A DNA stretch of 64,000 nt. Origin: Arthrobacter sp. OAP107. GTDB lineage: Bacteria; Actinomycetota; Actinomycetes; Actinomycetales; Micrococcaceae. The stretch lies in assembly GCF_040546765.1 (NCBI RefSeq), contig NZ_JBEPOK010000001.1, forward strand, positions 5,084,001-5,148,000, read 5' to 3'. Made by a program: the position numbers and the translations under genes. The notes under the pieces were generated by a model. It searched no databases, was not told the DNA's origin, and worked only from the letters and a program-made list of their open reading frames with translations. How positions within the stretch are numbered: position 1 is the stretch's first letter; each line of letters begins with the position of its first letter. Positions 8,274-16,784 of this stretch are shown here, in pieces.

Positions 8274-9401
8274 ATGAGCACCGTCGATCTCATCCGGCAC
8301 GTCAAGCTTTCCACCGCCCGCCTTCCGCTGGCCGTCCCGATCAGTGACGCGAAAGTGTTCACAGGCCGCCAGAAGCCCATGACCGAGGTTGTTTTCCTTT
8401 TCGCGGAGATCACCACGGAACAGGGCCACACCGGCCTCGGCTTCAGCTACTCCAAGCGCGCCGGCGGCCCCGCCCAGTACGCCCACGCCAAGGAAGTCGG
8501 CGAAGGCATCATCGGCGAGGACCCCAACGACATCGGCAAGCTCTACACCAAGCTGCTCTGGGCCGGCGCCTCCGTGGGCCGCTCGGGCGTCGCCACCCAG
8601 GCCCTCGCCGCCATCGACATCGCCCTGTACGACCTCAAGGCCAAGCGCGCCGGGCTGCCGCTGGCCAAGCTCCTGGGCTCCTACCGCGACTCCGTCCAGA
8701 CCTACAACACCTCCGGAGGTTTCCTCAATGCCTCCCTCGACGAGGTGAAGGCCCGCGCCACACAGTCCGTCGAGGAAGGCATTGGCGGCATCAAGATCAA
8801 GGTGGGCCTCCCGGACACCAACGAGGACCTGCGCCGCGTGGCCGGCATCCGCGAACACATCGGCTGGGACGTGCCCCTCATGGTGGACGCCAACCAGCAG
8901 TGGGACCGCGCCGCGGCACTGCGCATGGGCCGCCTGCTCGAGGAATTCAACCTGATCTGGATCGAAGAGCCGCTGGACGCCTACGACTTCGAGGGCCACG
9001 CCCACCTCGCCCAGGTCCTGGACACCCCCATCGCCACCGGCGAAATGCTCGCCTCCGTGACCGAGCACAAGGGCCTCATCGCCGCCAACGGCTGCGACAT
9101 CATCCAGCCCGACGCCCCGCGCGTCGGTGGCATCACCCAGTTCCTCCGCCTGGCGGCCCTCGCGGACGAACGCGGCCTGGGCCTGGCCCCGCACTTCGCG
9201 ATGGAAATCCACCTGCACCTGGCCGCCGCCTACCCGCGCGAACCGTGGGTGGAGCACTTCGACTGGCTGGACCCGCTGTTCAACGAGCGCCTTGAAACCA
9301 AGGACGGCCGGATGATCGTTCCGGACCGCCCGGGCCTCGGCGTCAGCCTCAGCGATCAGGCCCGCGCATGGACCACCGAGACCGTGGAATTCGGCGCGTA
9401 A
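8274..9401 (+). CDS. L-talarate/galactarate dehydratase (enolase superfamily)
   Basis: 375 residues, normal for the family. Features of the mandelate racemase subgroup are visible: the KIKVG strand near 173 with the catalytic Lys, metal ligands in MVDANQQW, IEEPLDAYD and ATGEML, then QPDAPRVGGIT and HFAMEIHLHLAAAYP with the catalytic His. The stretches TGRQKPMTEV, GFSYSKRAGG and KLLWAGASVGRSG are close to what I know of the characterised talarate/galactarate dehydratases of enterobacteria, so this specific call is preferred over a generic muconate-cycloisomerase label. It removes water from the diacid to give 2-keto-3-deoxy-galactarate/glucarate. The start has AGGAG at good spacing. A GntR gene begins 10 bp after the stop and a 23-bp operator lies upstream. 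Confidence 0.9.
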   Translation: MSTVDLIRHVKLSTARLPLAVPISDAKVFTGRQKPMTEVVFLFAEITTEQGHTGLGFSYSKRAGGPAQYAHAKEVGEGIIGEDPNDIGKLYTKLLWAGASVGRSGVATQALAAIDIALYDLKAKRAGLPLAKLLGSYRDSVQTYNTSGGFLNASLDEVKARATQSVEEGIGGIKIKVGLPDTNEDLRRVAGIREHIGWDVPLMVDANQQWDRAAALRMGRLLEEFNLIWIEEPLDAYDFEGHAHLAQVLDTPIATGEMLASVTEHKGLIAANGCDIIQPDAPRVGGITQFLRLAALADERGLGLAPHFAMEIHLHLAAAYPREPWVEHFDWLDPLFNERLETKDGRMIVPDRPGLGVSLSDQARAWTTETVEFGA

Positions 9402-9411
9402 CCTTGAATCC

Positions 9412-10452
9412 ATGAGCCGGAACCTGACCGCGGACCTCGCCGCCGACCTTCGCACCCGCATCGTCGACGGCGTCATCCAGCCCGGTGAGAAGCTTCCGAG
9501 CGAAAACACCCTCATCGCCGAGTTCGGCGTCAGCCGGACAGTGGTCAGGTCCGCGCTAACGCGCCTCCAGGCCGAGGGCCTCGTGGAAACCGAACGCGGG
9601 CGGGGCAGCTTTGCGCTGACCCCGCCCCCGGCGGGTCCGGCGTCGGGCCAGCCCGCCAGGGCTGTGGTCACCGCCGAGGATCGGCTGCACCTGCTGGAAT
9701 TCCGGATCGGCGTCGAAACCGAAGCGGCAGCGCTGGCCGCCGGAAACCGGACGGAACGGCAACTGAACGCCCTGCGGCAGGCACTGGCGGACTTCACGGA
9801 CAGCGTCGAACACCCGGCACACGCCATGAAGGCGGACTTTGAATTCCACAAAGCCGTCGCCGCAGCCTCGGGCAACCCCTTCTATACGGACTGCCTTGCC
9901 TCCCTGGGCCAGACGATGATCGCCATGCCGCGCACCCGGCTGATGACCGGCGTCGAGCATTATGCCCGGGACCACTTCGAACAGGTGGTGCATGAACACG
10001 GCTCCATTTTTGCCGCCATCGCGGACAGCGACGGTGCCGCGGCGTCCGCAGCGATGCGCAACCACCTGGCCAACTCGCGGCGCAGGCTCCGGGGCCGGGA
10101 GGGAATAGGCGCCCCGCATCGGGCCCCGCCAGCCGCTCAGTTCGCGGCGGCCACATCAGTTCCAGGCGTCTCGATCAGTTCCAGCAGCCTCAGAACCGCC
10201 GGGTTGGCCGTCTCCTCGTTCCACGCGAGCTCCAATTCCACCCGGTTCAGCTCCTGCACACCGTTCCGCCCGTCGATCTCATGGAATTCCACGCCCGCAG
10301 GGGCAAAGGCCATGGCCGAGGCGGGAACAAGAGTTACCCCCAAACCCGCCTGGACGAACGCCAACAGGGCCGGAACTTGGCTGGCGTATTGGGTGATGTT
10401 GGCATGTGCGCCGGCGCTGGCGAACAGCCGCAGCACCAGGTCGTGGAAATAG
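9412..10452 (+). CDS. FCD-type GntR transcriptional regulator, probably frameshifted at the 3' end
   Basis: A winged-helix GntR domain (about 1-70: PGEKLPSENTLIAEFGVSRTVVRSALTRL) is followed by an all-helical FCD ligand domain (about 90-225) with the metal-binding pattern of the family (DFEFHKAVAAASGN, then EHGSIFAAI and NHL). The domain ends near base 10085, yet the frame stays open to 10452, adding about 115 low-complexity residues that are only the antisense of the convergent LysR gene. Removing one base in the G-rich stretch about 10091-10104 brings a TAG at 10106-10108 into frame and gives 231 residues, the usual length. It most likely represses the upstream dehydratase, and itself, through the 8197-8219 operator. 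Confidence 0.85.
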   Translation: MSRNLTADLAADLRTRIVDGVIQPGEKLPSENTLIAEFGVSRTVVRSALTRLQAEGLVETERGRGSFALTPPPAGPASGQPARAVVTAEDRLHLLEFRIGVETEAAALAAGNRTERQLNALRQALADFTDSVEHPAHAMKADFEFHKAVAAASGNPFYTDCLASLGQTMIAMPRTRLMTGVEHYARDHFEQVVHEHGSIFAAIADSDGAAASAAMRNHLANSRRRLRGREGIGAPHRAPPAAQFAAATSVPGVSISSSSLRTAGLAVSSFHASSNSTRFSSCTPFRPSISWNSTPAGAKAMAEAGTRVTPKPAWTNANRAGTWLAYWVMLACAPALANSRSTRSWK

Positions 10453-11072
10453 CGCGCCTCCTTGGTGGAGTACATGAGCAGCGGAAGCCTGTCCAGGAAT
10501 CCAAGCGGCAGCGGCGCGCCGTTGCGCGGTGCCATCGTGCCCAACAGCGAACTCCCTTCCGGCAGCGCTACCACCAGGCGGTCCTGCATCAACGGCCGGG
10601 ACACCACCCCCGGCCGGCCCACGATGGGGCGCAGCAGGCCGATATCCACGGTCCCTTTCACGAGCCCGTCCATCTGGTCCGTTGAAACGAGCTCCCGGAG
10701 CACAAACGAGACCCTCGGCATATTCTCCGCTGCACGGCGCAGCATCAGCGGCAGCGCACTGTGCCCCGCTATGGCCGTGTATCCGACGGTGATGGTTCCT
10801 GCCTGCCCGGACGAGACCCGCCGGACGTCAAGATCCGTCTTGATGCACATGTCCAGAATCTGGCGCGCCCTGGGCAGCAGCGTGGCTCCTGCGGCGGTGA
10901 GCTCCACCTTCCGGCTGGTCCGGCCGAAAAGCTGAGCGCCCAGCTTCTTCTCAAGCATCTGGATCTGGCGGCTCAACGGCGGCTGCGTCATGTTGAGCCG
11001 CTCCGCGGCAGCACCGAAGTGCAGTTCTTCAGCAACGGCCACAAACGCTTCTAACTGAGGCAGCGAAAACAT
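10137..11072 (-). CDS. LysR-family transcriptional regulator
   Basis: 311 residues from the ATG at 11072; a longer frame exists but its upstream part is non-homologous. The N-terminal winged helix reads QLEAFVAVAEELHFGAAAERL and then NMTQPPLSRQIQMLEKKLG, the standard LysR signature. The rest is a two-lobed effector-binding domain (GTITVGYTAIAG, then VDIGLLRP). It is divergent from the glucarate dehydratase gene with 139 bp between them, the classic arrangement in which a LysR protein controls both promoters. Likely role: activator responding to glucarate or a related acid; the ligand is inferred only from position. Confidence 0.9.
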   Translation of the reverse strand: MFSLPQLEAFVAVAEELHFGAAAERLNMTQPPLSRQIQMLEKKLGAQLFGRTSRKVELTAAGATLLPRARQILDMCIKTDLDVRRVSSGQAGTITVGYTAIAGHSALPLMLRRAAENMPRVSFVLRELVSTDQMDGLVKGTVDIGLLRPIVGRPGVVSRPLMQDRLVVALPEGSSLLGTMAPRNGAPLPLGFLDRLPLLMYSTKEARYFHDLVLRLFASAGAHANITQYASQVPALLAFVQAGLGVTLVPASAMAFAPAGVEFHEIDGRNGVQELNRVELELAWNEETANPAVLRLLELIETPGTDVAAAN

Positions 11073-11116
11073 CAATACCCTTACTGAATTGTCGAGTGCA
11101 TAAATTAGCTTGGACT

Positions 11117-11131
11117 TGAATTGATAATTCA
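11117..11131. promoter_or_regulatory. Candidate LysR binding site in the divergent lysR-gudD spacer
   Basis: AT-rich dyad TGAATT-GAT-AATTCA in an otherwise GC-rich genome, between the two divergent starts. It has the T-rich/A-rich inverted repeat form of LysR boxes. A second partial copy of the left half (TGAATTGTC) lies at about 11085. Function is inferred. Confidence 0.5.
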
Positions 11132-11211
11132 CCTTATGGTCGTGAACAAAGCAGGTTTTATCAAGCCCACGGGCCCAAAACGTCCGGCCCAATCCAAAGG
11201 AGCACAGCGTA

Positions 11212-12513
11212 GTGAACCAGGCATACGACCCCGCCCAGCACCTCAACCAGACCCGGATCACTGGCGTCTCCATTACGCCGGTGGCTTTCAAGGACCCGCC
11301 GCTCCTCAACACCGTGGGCGTCCACGAGCCATTTGCCCTGCGGGCCATTGTTGAGGTCCGGACGGACGCCGGCGTCTCGGGCTTCGGAGAGACTTACGGC
11401 GATGCCGGCCACCTCGCACGCCTCCAGCTGGCAGCCTCTCTACTGCCCGGGACGGACGTGTTCAACATCAACACGCTGCTCAGCCGGATCGCCCAGGCGC
11501 TGGAGCAGGACACCGTTCAGGGCGGCCACGGCATGAGCGGCATGGTCACGGGTTCCAGCACCGCGGACCGCGTGCTGTCCCCGTTCGACGTCGCCGCTCT
11601 GGATATCCAGGGCAAGCTGCTGGGCAGGCCCGTCAGCGACCTCCTCGGCGGTGCCGTCCGCGAATCAGTGCAGTTCAGCGGCTACCTGTTCTACAAGTGG
11701 GCAGGTCACCCGGGCCAGCCAGAAGACAGTTGGGGCGCCGCCTTGGATCCCGAAGGGATCGTTCGGCAGGCCAGGGCCATGGTGGATAACTACGGCTTCA
11801 GCGCCCTCAAGCTGAAGGCCGGCGTCTTCCCGCCGGAAGAAGAGATCGCGGCCATCCACGCACTCCGGGCTGAGTTCCCCGACCTGCCGCTCCGCATCGA
11901 CCCCAACGGCGCGTGGACAGTGGAGACCTCCATCCGGGTGGGCAAGGAACTGCACGGGGTCCTGGAATACCTCGAGGACCCCACGCCGGGCATTGAAGGC
12001 ATGGCTGCCGTCCGCCGCGAGGTGGGCATGCCGCTGGCAACCAACATGTGCGTGGTCAGTTTCGCTGATGTGGCCCCTGCCGTGGCGGCCGGCGCCGTGG
12101 ACGTCATCCTCTCGGACCACCATTTCTGGGGCGGCCTGCGCCGGAGCCAGTTCCTCGCGGGCATCACCGAGACCTTCGACCTGGGGCTGTCCATGCACTC
12201 CAACTCGCACCTGGGCATCAGCCTCGCCGCCATGGTCCATCTCGCGGCAGCCACCCCCAACCTCGACTACGCGTGCGACACCCACTGGCCGTGGAAGGAC
12301 CTGTCCGAGGACGTCATCGCCGACGGCGTGTTCACCTTCATGGACGGCGGCGTGCAGGCGCCCACCGGTCCGGGGCTCGGAGTGGAAATCGACCGGGACG
12401 CCCTTGAACGCCTGCACCGCCAGTACCTCGACTGCGGGCTCACGAGCAGGGACGACACCGGCTACATGAAACGTCTCCACCCGTCCTACGAGCTCCAGAG
12501 CCCTCGGTGGTGA
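11212..12513 (+). CDS. gudD: Glucarate dehydratase (enolase superfamily)
   Basis: 433 residues, close to known GudD length. Diagnostic stretches are GFGETYGD near the N-terminus, ALKLKAG with the catalytic Lys near 200, RIDPNGAW, EYLEDPTPG, PLATNMCVV, SDHHFWGGLR and SMHSNSHLG with the catalytic His. It converts D-glucarate (and usually L-idarate) to 5-keto-4-deoxyglucarate by water loss. The GTG start at 11212 follows AAAGGAG at proper spacing. The stop overlaps the following dehydrogenase by one base (TGATG), so the two form an operon. Control by the divergent LysR gene is likely. Confidence 0.94.
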   Translation: MNQAYDPAQHLNQTRITGVSITPVAFKDPPLLNTVGVHEPFALRAIVEVRTDAGVSGFGETYGDAGHLARLQLAASLLPGTDVFNINTLLSRIAQALEQDTVQGGHGMSGMVTGSSTADRVLSPFDVAALDIQGKLLGRPVSDLLGGAVRESVQFSGYLFYKWAGHPGQPEDSWGAALDPEGIVRQARAMVDNYGFSALKLKAGVFPPEEEIAAIHALRAEFPDLPLRIDPNGAWTVETSIRVGKELHGVLEYLEDPTPGIEGMAAVRREVGMPLATNMCVVSFADVAPAVAAGAVDVILSDHHFWGGLRRSQFLAGITETFDLGLSMHSNSHLGISLAAMVHLAAATPNLDYACDTHWPWKDLSEDVIADGVFTFMDGGVQAPTGPGLGVEIDRDALERLHRQYLDCGLTSRDDTGYMKRLHPSYELQSPRW

Positions 12514-13547
12514 TGGCAGGGGCAGGCTCACCGGCCCTGGAATCCTTGAGGATTGTCGTCACCGACCCCATCATCAGCCGCTTTGCTGACCGGTTAAAGG
12601 CCGACGGCGGCCCTCACCACTGGGACATGGCGGCGGCTTGGACCACGGAGCGCCGGCTTGACGCATTGGCGGGGGCCGACGTCGTCGTCTGTTCCTCCCT
12701 CAGCCTCACGGAGGCCGGGGCGGCTTCCAGGGTAAGGCTGGTCCACGTCACAGGCGCCGGCTACGACAAGATCCCATTCCCGCGGCTGGCGCCCCCGGTC
12801 CTGGTGGCCAACACCTTCCACCACGCGCGGCCCATAGCGGAGCATGTCCTCATGGTCACGCTGATGCTGTCGCGCAACGTCGCCACTGCAGAGCGAGCAC
12901 TCCGCCGGGGAGAGTGGCGGACCATCGCCACCGACGCCGGCGTGCCCTTCCATCCCGTCCTTGCCGACCTGACGCTGGGGGTGGTGGGCCTGGGTTCCAT
13001 CGGTGCCGAGGTGGCCCGAGTGGCCGGGTCGCTGGGCATGAAAGTCCGGGCTGTCCGGCGGAACCCGTCAGCTCCTCTTCCCGACGGCGTCCGGCTCGAC
13101 TGGGTGGGCGGGAACCGGCAGCTCCATGAGCTGCTGGCCGCGTCCGACGTCGTGGTGGTCACGGTGCCGCTGGATGCCGGCACGAAGGGGATGATCGGGG
13201 CGGCTGAGCTGTCCGCCATGAAGGCCACGGGCCTGCTGATCAACGTGGCGCGCGGCCCGGTTGTTGACCAGGCGGCGTTGTACGCGGCGCTGAAGGACCG
13301 GCGCATCGCCGGAGCAGGCATCGACGTGTGGTGGGGGTCCCCCGCGGACGGCGTTGTTCCGCCGGCAGAGCTGCCCTTCGCCGAGCTGGAGAACGCGGTG
13401 CTCACACCGCACCATTCCGGGCACGCGCGCATGACGTTTGAACGCCGGGCAGCCGACATTGCCGCCAATATCGGCCGGCTCGCCCGCGGCGAGGACCTTG
13501 TGAACCTGGTGGCCCGGCCGGTCGCGCCAGAACGAGCTGCACAATAA
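12513..13547 (+). CDS. D-isomer-specific 2-hydroxyacid dehydrogenase
   Basis: 344 residues from ATG 12513; GTG codons at 12507 and 12510 are alternatives. The NAD-binding domain shows VGLGSIGAEVARVAGSLG; the catalytic Arg is in INVARGPVVDQ and the His in LTPHHSGH. It reduces a 2-ketoacid to the D-2-hydroxyacid, or the reverse. Tight coupling to gudD suggests it handles an intermediate or by-product of sugar-diacid breakdown such as hydroxypyruvate or glyoxylate, but the sequence does not decide the substrate. A second, distinct family member lies at 19614-20564. Confidence 0.88.
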   Translation: MAGAGSPALESLRIVVTDPIISRFADRLKADGGPHHWDMAAAWTTERRLDALAGADVVVCSSLSLTEAGAASRVRLVHVTGAGYDKIPFPRLAPPVLVANTFHHARPIAEHVLMVTLMLSRNVATAERALRRGEWRTIATDAGVPFHPVLADLTLGVVGLGSIGAEVARVAGSLGMKVRAVRRNPSAPLPDGVRLDWVGGNRQLHELLAASDVVVVTVPLDAGTKGMIGAAELSAMKATGLLINVARGPVVDQAALYAALKDRRIAGAGIDVWWGSPADGVVPPAELPFAELENAVLTPHHSGHARMTFERRAADIAANIGRLARGEDLVNLVARPVAPERAAQ

Positions 13548-13615
13548 GCACAAAGCTTCCCAGCGCTGATCCTCCGATCCGGAGGCGCAGCCGAAGCGAT
13601 CAGGTTCGCCCTTAC

Positions 13616-13640
13616 GGGCCGGGGCACCTCGCCCCGGCCC
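13616..13640. terminator. Terminator hairpin between convergent genes
   Basis: Perfect 9-bp stem GGGCCGGGG / CCCCGGCCC with a 7-base loop in the 109-bp gap between the dehydrogenase and the ABC transporter operon. A weaker hairpin (CCTCCG-ATC-CGGAGG, 13571-13585) precedes it. No long T-run. Confidence 0.6.
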
Positions 13641-13656
13641 GCCAGCACCTGGCCGG

Positions 13657-14682
13657 TCAGTTTGCAGAGGCAGCGGCGCCGGTGAGGCCCTTGAGGGTTT
13701 CGAGCGGGAAGTGGCACTCCGCGACGTGCCGCACGCCGTCCGGCCCAGCCAGAACTTGGGGTTCCGGCGATGCTTCAGCACAGATGTCCTGCGCCTTCCA
13801 GCACCTCGTCCGGAAGCGGCAGCCCGACGGCGGATCCAACGGCGAGGGCAGCTCACCTTTGAGGACGATCCTGTCCTGCCGGGTTCCGCTGACGTCCAGC
13901 TTCGGGGAGGCCGACATCAGTGCGGCGGTGTACGGATGCCTGGGGTGGTCAAAGACTTCATCGGTGGCGCCAGTTTCGATGATCCGCCCGAGATACATCA
14001 CGGCCACCCGGTCCGCCACGTGCCGAACCACAGTCAGGTCGTGCGAGATGAAGATGTACGAAACTCCGAGTTTCTTCTGGAGCTCGTTGAGCAGGTTCAG
14101 AACCTGCGCCTGGACGGACAGGTCCAGGGCAGACACAGGCTCATCGAGGATGATGACGTCCGGATTCAGGGCCAACGCGCGGGCGATGCCAATCCGCTGG
14201 CGCTGTCCGCCGGAGAACTCCTGCGGCGACTTGCGGGCATCGGACGGACGCAGCCCCACCATGTGCAGCAGTTCGCGGACCCGGGCCTCGCGTTCCCTCG
14301 ACGTCGGGTAGAGGCTGCGGTGTGTGGCCCACGGTTCGGCGATGATGTCGCCGGCGTTCATGCGGGCATTCAGGGAGGCGAACGGGTCCTGGAACACCAT
14401 CTGCACCCGCCGCCGCCAGTTCAGCAGTTCCTTGCCGCGGAGCCCGAACGGATTGGTCCCCTCGAACGTCACGGTTCCTTCGTCGGGTGTTTCCAGCATC
14501 ATCAGGGTCCGCGCCAGGGTGGACTTGCCGCAGCCGGACTCGCCGACCAGGCCGAGGGTTTCCCCGCGGCCCACCGTCAGGCTGACACCGTCCAGGGCCT
14601 TGAGCCGGGTGTTGCCGCTGGCGCTTTTGGCCACGTGGAATGTCTTGGTCAGGCCGTCAATGGCCAGAAGGGGCTCAGGCAT
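13657..14682 (-). CDS. Peptide-type ABC transporter ATPase (DppF/OppF-like)
   Basis: 341 residues. Walker A GESGCGKST, Q-loop VFQDPFASLN, signature EFSGGQRQRIGIARAL, Walker B VIILDEPVSALD and H-loop ISHDL are intact. The C-terminal oligopeptide-transporter extension with four Cys (CRFRTRC, then DIC and ECHF) is present; in this family it often binds an iron-sulfur cluster. It is the last gene of a five-gene minus-strand operon (binding protein, two permeases, two ATPases) and overlaps the preceding ATPase by 8 bp. Confidence 0.92.
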   Translation of the reverse strand: MPEPLLAIDGLTKTFHVAKSASGNTRLKALDGVSLTVGRGETLGLVGESGCGKSTLARTLMMLETPDEGTVTFEGTNPFGLRGKELLNWRRRVQMVFQDPFASLNARMNAGDIIAEPWATHRSLYPTSREREARVRELLHMVGLRPSDARKSPQEFSGGQRQRIGIARALALNPDVIILDEPVSALDLSVQAQVLNLLNELQKKLGVSYIFISHDLTVVRHVADRVAVMYLGRIIETGATDEVFDHPRHPYTAALMSASPKLDVSGTRQDRIVLKGELPSPLDPPSGCRFRTRCWKAQDICAEASPEPQVLAGPDGVRHVAECHFPLETLKGLTGAAASAN

Positions 14683-15781
14683 TGGTGATCTCCTCGCTGA
14701 AGTGGCAGGCGGCGGTGCGGGGCGGCCTCGGCGCGCTGCCGGCAGGGACGTTCGCCGGGGTGCCGCTGTCGACTTTGCTGTTGACCGCCCGGAGGGCGGG
14801 ACGCTCAGCCCGGCAGATGTCCTGCACCAGCGGGCAGCGTGACTGGTAGACGCAGCCGGCAGGGATATCGTGGAGCTCGGGCGGGCTGCCGGGAATGGAC
14901 TTCAGCGGGGCGCCGCGCTCCAGGTGGACGGGCACCGATTCCAGCAGCCCCTTGGTATAGGGGTGCCGGGGGTCGGCGAAAACCTCGGACACCGGTCCGC
15001 TCTCCACGACGTTCCCGGCGTACATCACGGCCACGGAATCCGCTTCCTCCGCGACGACTGCGAGGTCATGCGTAATGAGGATGACGGCCATCTGGCCCTC
15101 TTCTCGGAGCGTCCGCAGCAGCTGCATGATCTGCGCCTGGACAGTGACATCCAGTGCGGTGGTGGGTTCATCGGCGATCAGCAGGCGGGGATTGAGGGCC
15201 ACCGCCATCGCGATGAGAATGCGCTGGCGCATGCCGCCGGAGAACTGGTGCGGGTAGGAATTGACCCTTGATTCCGGCTCCGGGATGCCCACGCGCCGCA
15301 TCAGGTCTATCGCTTCAACCCGCGCCTGCCTGGCATTCAGTCCGCGGTGGATTCGGAAGGCCTCGCCGAGCTGGGTTCCTACTGTATATACAGGGTTCAG
15401 CGCGGTCAGGGCGTCCTGGAAGACAATGCCCAGTCCCGGGCCGGCAAATTTGAGCCGTTCCCTGGGGCTGAGGGCGGCGAGGTCGGTCCCATTGAGGAGG
15501 ATCTCGCCTTCGGCCAGGTCGCAGACGGGATCCATGATCCCGGCCAGTGCCTTCGCGGTCATGGACTTGCCGCAACCCGATTCGCCAAGCAGGGCCAGGG
15601 TTTCACCCGCGCGGGCTTCGAATCCCACGCTGTTCACGGCACGAACTGTTCCGCGGTGGGTGCGGATGTCCACGGCGAGATCGCGGACCTGCAGGACCAC
15701 GTCGTGGGCGGTGGCCACACCGGCGGCGGAGCCTGCGGTACGGGAGCGTGTCACGGGAGCTTGTTCGGCAGCTGTTTTCAC
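14675..15781 (-). CDS. Peptide-type ABC transporter ATPase (DppD/OppD-like)
   Basis: 368 residues from the GTG at 15781, which overlaps the permease stop by four bases (GTGA). A longer open frame runs to 16387, but that extra part is only the permease gene read out of frame. Walker A GESGCGKSM, signature QFSGGMRQRILIAMAV, Walker B LLIADEPTTALD and H-loop ITHDL are present, followed by the Cys-containing C-terminal extension (CVYQSRCPLVQDIC). It pairs with the ATPase at 13657-14682 to drive the two membrane subunits. Confidence 0.92.
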   Translation of the reverse strand: MKTAAEQAPVTRSRTAGSAAGVATAHDVVLQVRDLAVDIRTHRGTVRAVNSVGFEARAGETLALLGESGCGKSMTAKALAGIMDPVCDLAEGEILLNGTDLAALSPRERLKFAGPGLGIVFQDALTALNPVYTVGTQLGEAFRIHRGLNARQARVEAIDLMRRVGIPEPESRVNSYPHQFSGGMRQRILIAMAVALNPRLLIADEPTTALDVTVQAQIMQLLRTLREEGQMAVILITHDLAVVAEEADSVAVMYAGNVVESGPVSEVFADPRHPYTKGLLESVPVHLERGAPLKSIPGSPPELHDIPAGCVYQSRCPLVQDICRAERPALRAVNSKVDSGTPANVPAGSAPRPPRTAACHFSEEITNA

Positions 15782-16776
15782 GGCTGGGCCTCCTTCACTG
15801 GGATGCGGGCGATCAGCCGCTTGCGGGGAAGAGCCAGGCGCCAGCGCTGTGCCGGATCGGTGGCGATCCGCAGCCACGCGGCGAGGACATTGGCGGCGAT
15901 GGTGGTGACCACGATCGCGATGCCGGGGAAGATGGACAGCCACCACGCGGTCTGCAGGTACTGCCGGCCCTGGGAAACCATGAGGCCCCAGCTGACGTCC
16001 GGCGGCTGGATGCCGATGCCCAGGAAGCTCAGCGACGACTCGGCGAGCATCACGTAGCAGAATTCGAGGGTGGCCAGCGTGAGGAGGGTCGGCAGCACCA
16101 CGGGGATGACGTGCCGGACGATGATCGCGCTGGGGTTGGCCCCGAATGTCCGGGCAGCATCCACGAACGTCCGGCTCTGGAGCTCCGCCGATTCCGCGCG
16201 GGCGGTGCGCAGGTAGATGGGAATGCGGGTGAGGGCCAGGATCAGGACGATGTTCGCGGCGCTGGGGCTGAAAACGTAAAGGACGACGACGGCGAGCAGC
16301 AGGGACGGGAAGCTCATGATGACGTCTGCGATGCGCATGGATACGTTCTCCCGCCAGCCGCGGTGGTAACCGGCCCAGACGCCCCACAGGGAGCCGATGA
16401 CCAGGGCCACTGCCACGGCGGGCACAGCGACCGACATCGTGGTCCGGCTGGCCACCACCAGCCTGGCGAGCATGCTTCGGCCCAGCGAATCGCTGCCCAG
16501 GAAGTACTCCCAGCCGTGCGCAAAGGTGAACGGTGCCTTGTTGGCGAACAGCAGGTTCTGCTTGGTGGCCAGGTCACCCATCAGGGCTGGGCCGATGATG
16601 GCCGTCAGGCCGACGAAGACCAGGATCAGCGCCGACACGGCGGCGAAGCGGTCCTTGAGCAGGAGGCGGAACAGGCTCAGCTTTCCGTCCTGTTTGCTTT
16701 CCTTGGTCTCCGCCGGGGGTTGGGTGTCCGCCGGCAGCTGCTCGGCTGCCGCCCCCTCGGTGAGTGAACTCTGCAT
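15778..16776 (-). CDS. ABC transporter permease (DppC/OppC-like)
   Basis: 332 residues. After a charged cytoplasmic N-terminus there is one membrane segment (AVSALILVFVGLTAIIGPAL), the extracytoplasmic loop with the family motif YFLGSDSLGRSMLARLV, then five more membrane segments. The EAA-type coupling loop reads DAARTFGANPSAIIVRHVIP. It forms the channel together with the DppB-like subunit upstream, 8 bp away. Confidence 0.92.
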   Translation of the reverse strand: MQSSLTEGAAAEQLPADTQPPAETKESKQDGKLSLFRLLLKDRFAAVSALILVFVGLTAIIGPALMGDLATKQNLLFANKAPFTFAHGWEYFLGSDSLGRSMLARLVVASRTTMSVAVPAVAVALVIGSLWGVWAGYHRGWRENVSMRIADVIMSFPSLLLAVVVLYVFSPSAANIVLILALTRIPIYLRTARAESAELQSRTFVDAARTFGANPSAIIVRHVIPVVLPTLLTLATLEFCYVMLAESSLSFLGIGIQPPDVSWGLMVSQGRQYLQTAWWLSIFPGIAIVVTTIAANVLAAWLRIATDPAQRWRLALPRKRLIARIPVKEAQP

Positions 16777-16784
16777 GGCTACTC

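Noticed and set aside
10109..10452. Genuine C-terminal domain of the GntR regulator
   Set aside because: The extra residues are only the complement of the LysR gene and exceed the FCD domain; a one-base shift restores a normal stop at 10108.
15782..16387. N-terminal 200-residue extension of the OppD-like ATPase
   Set aside because: It is the permease gene read in another frame; the GTG at 15781 overlapping the permease stop is the natural start.
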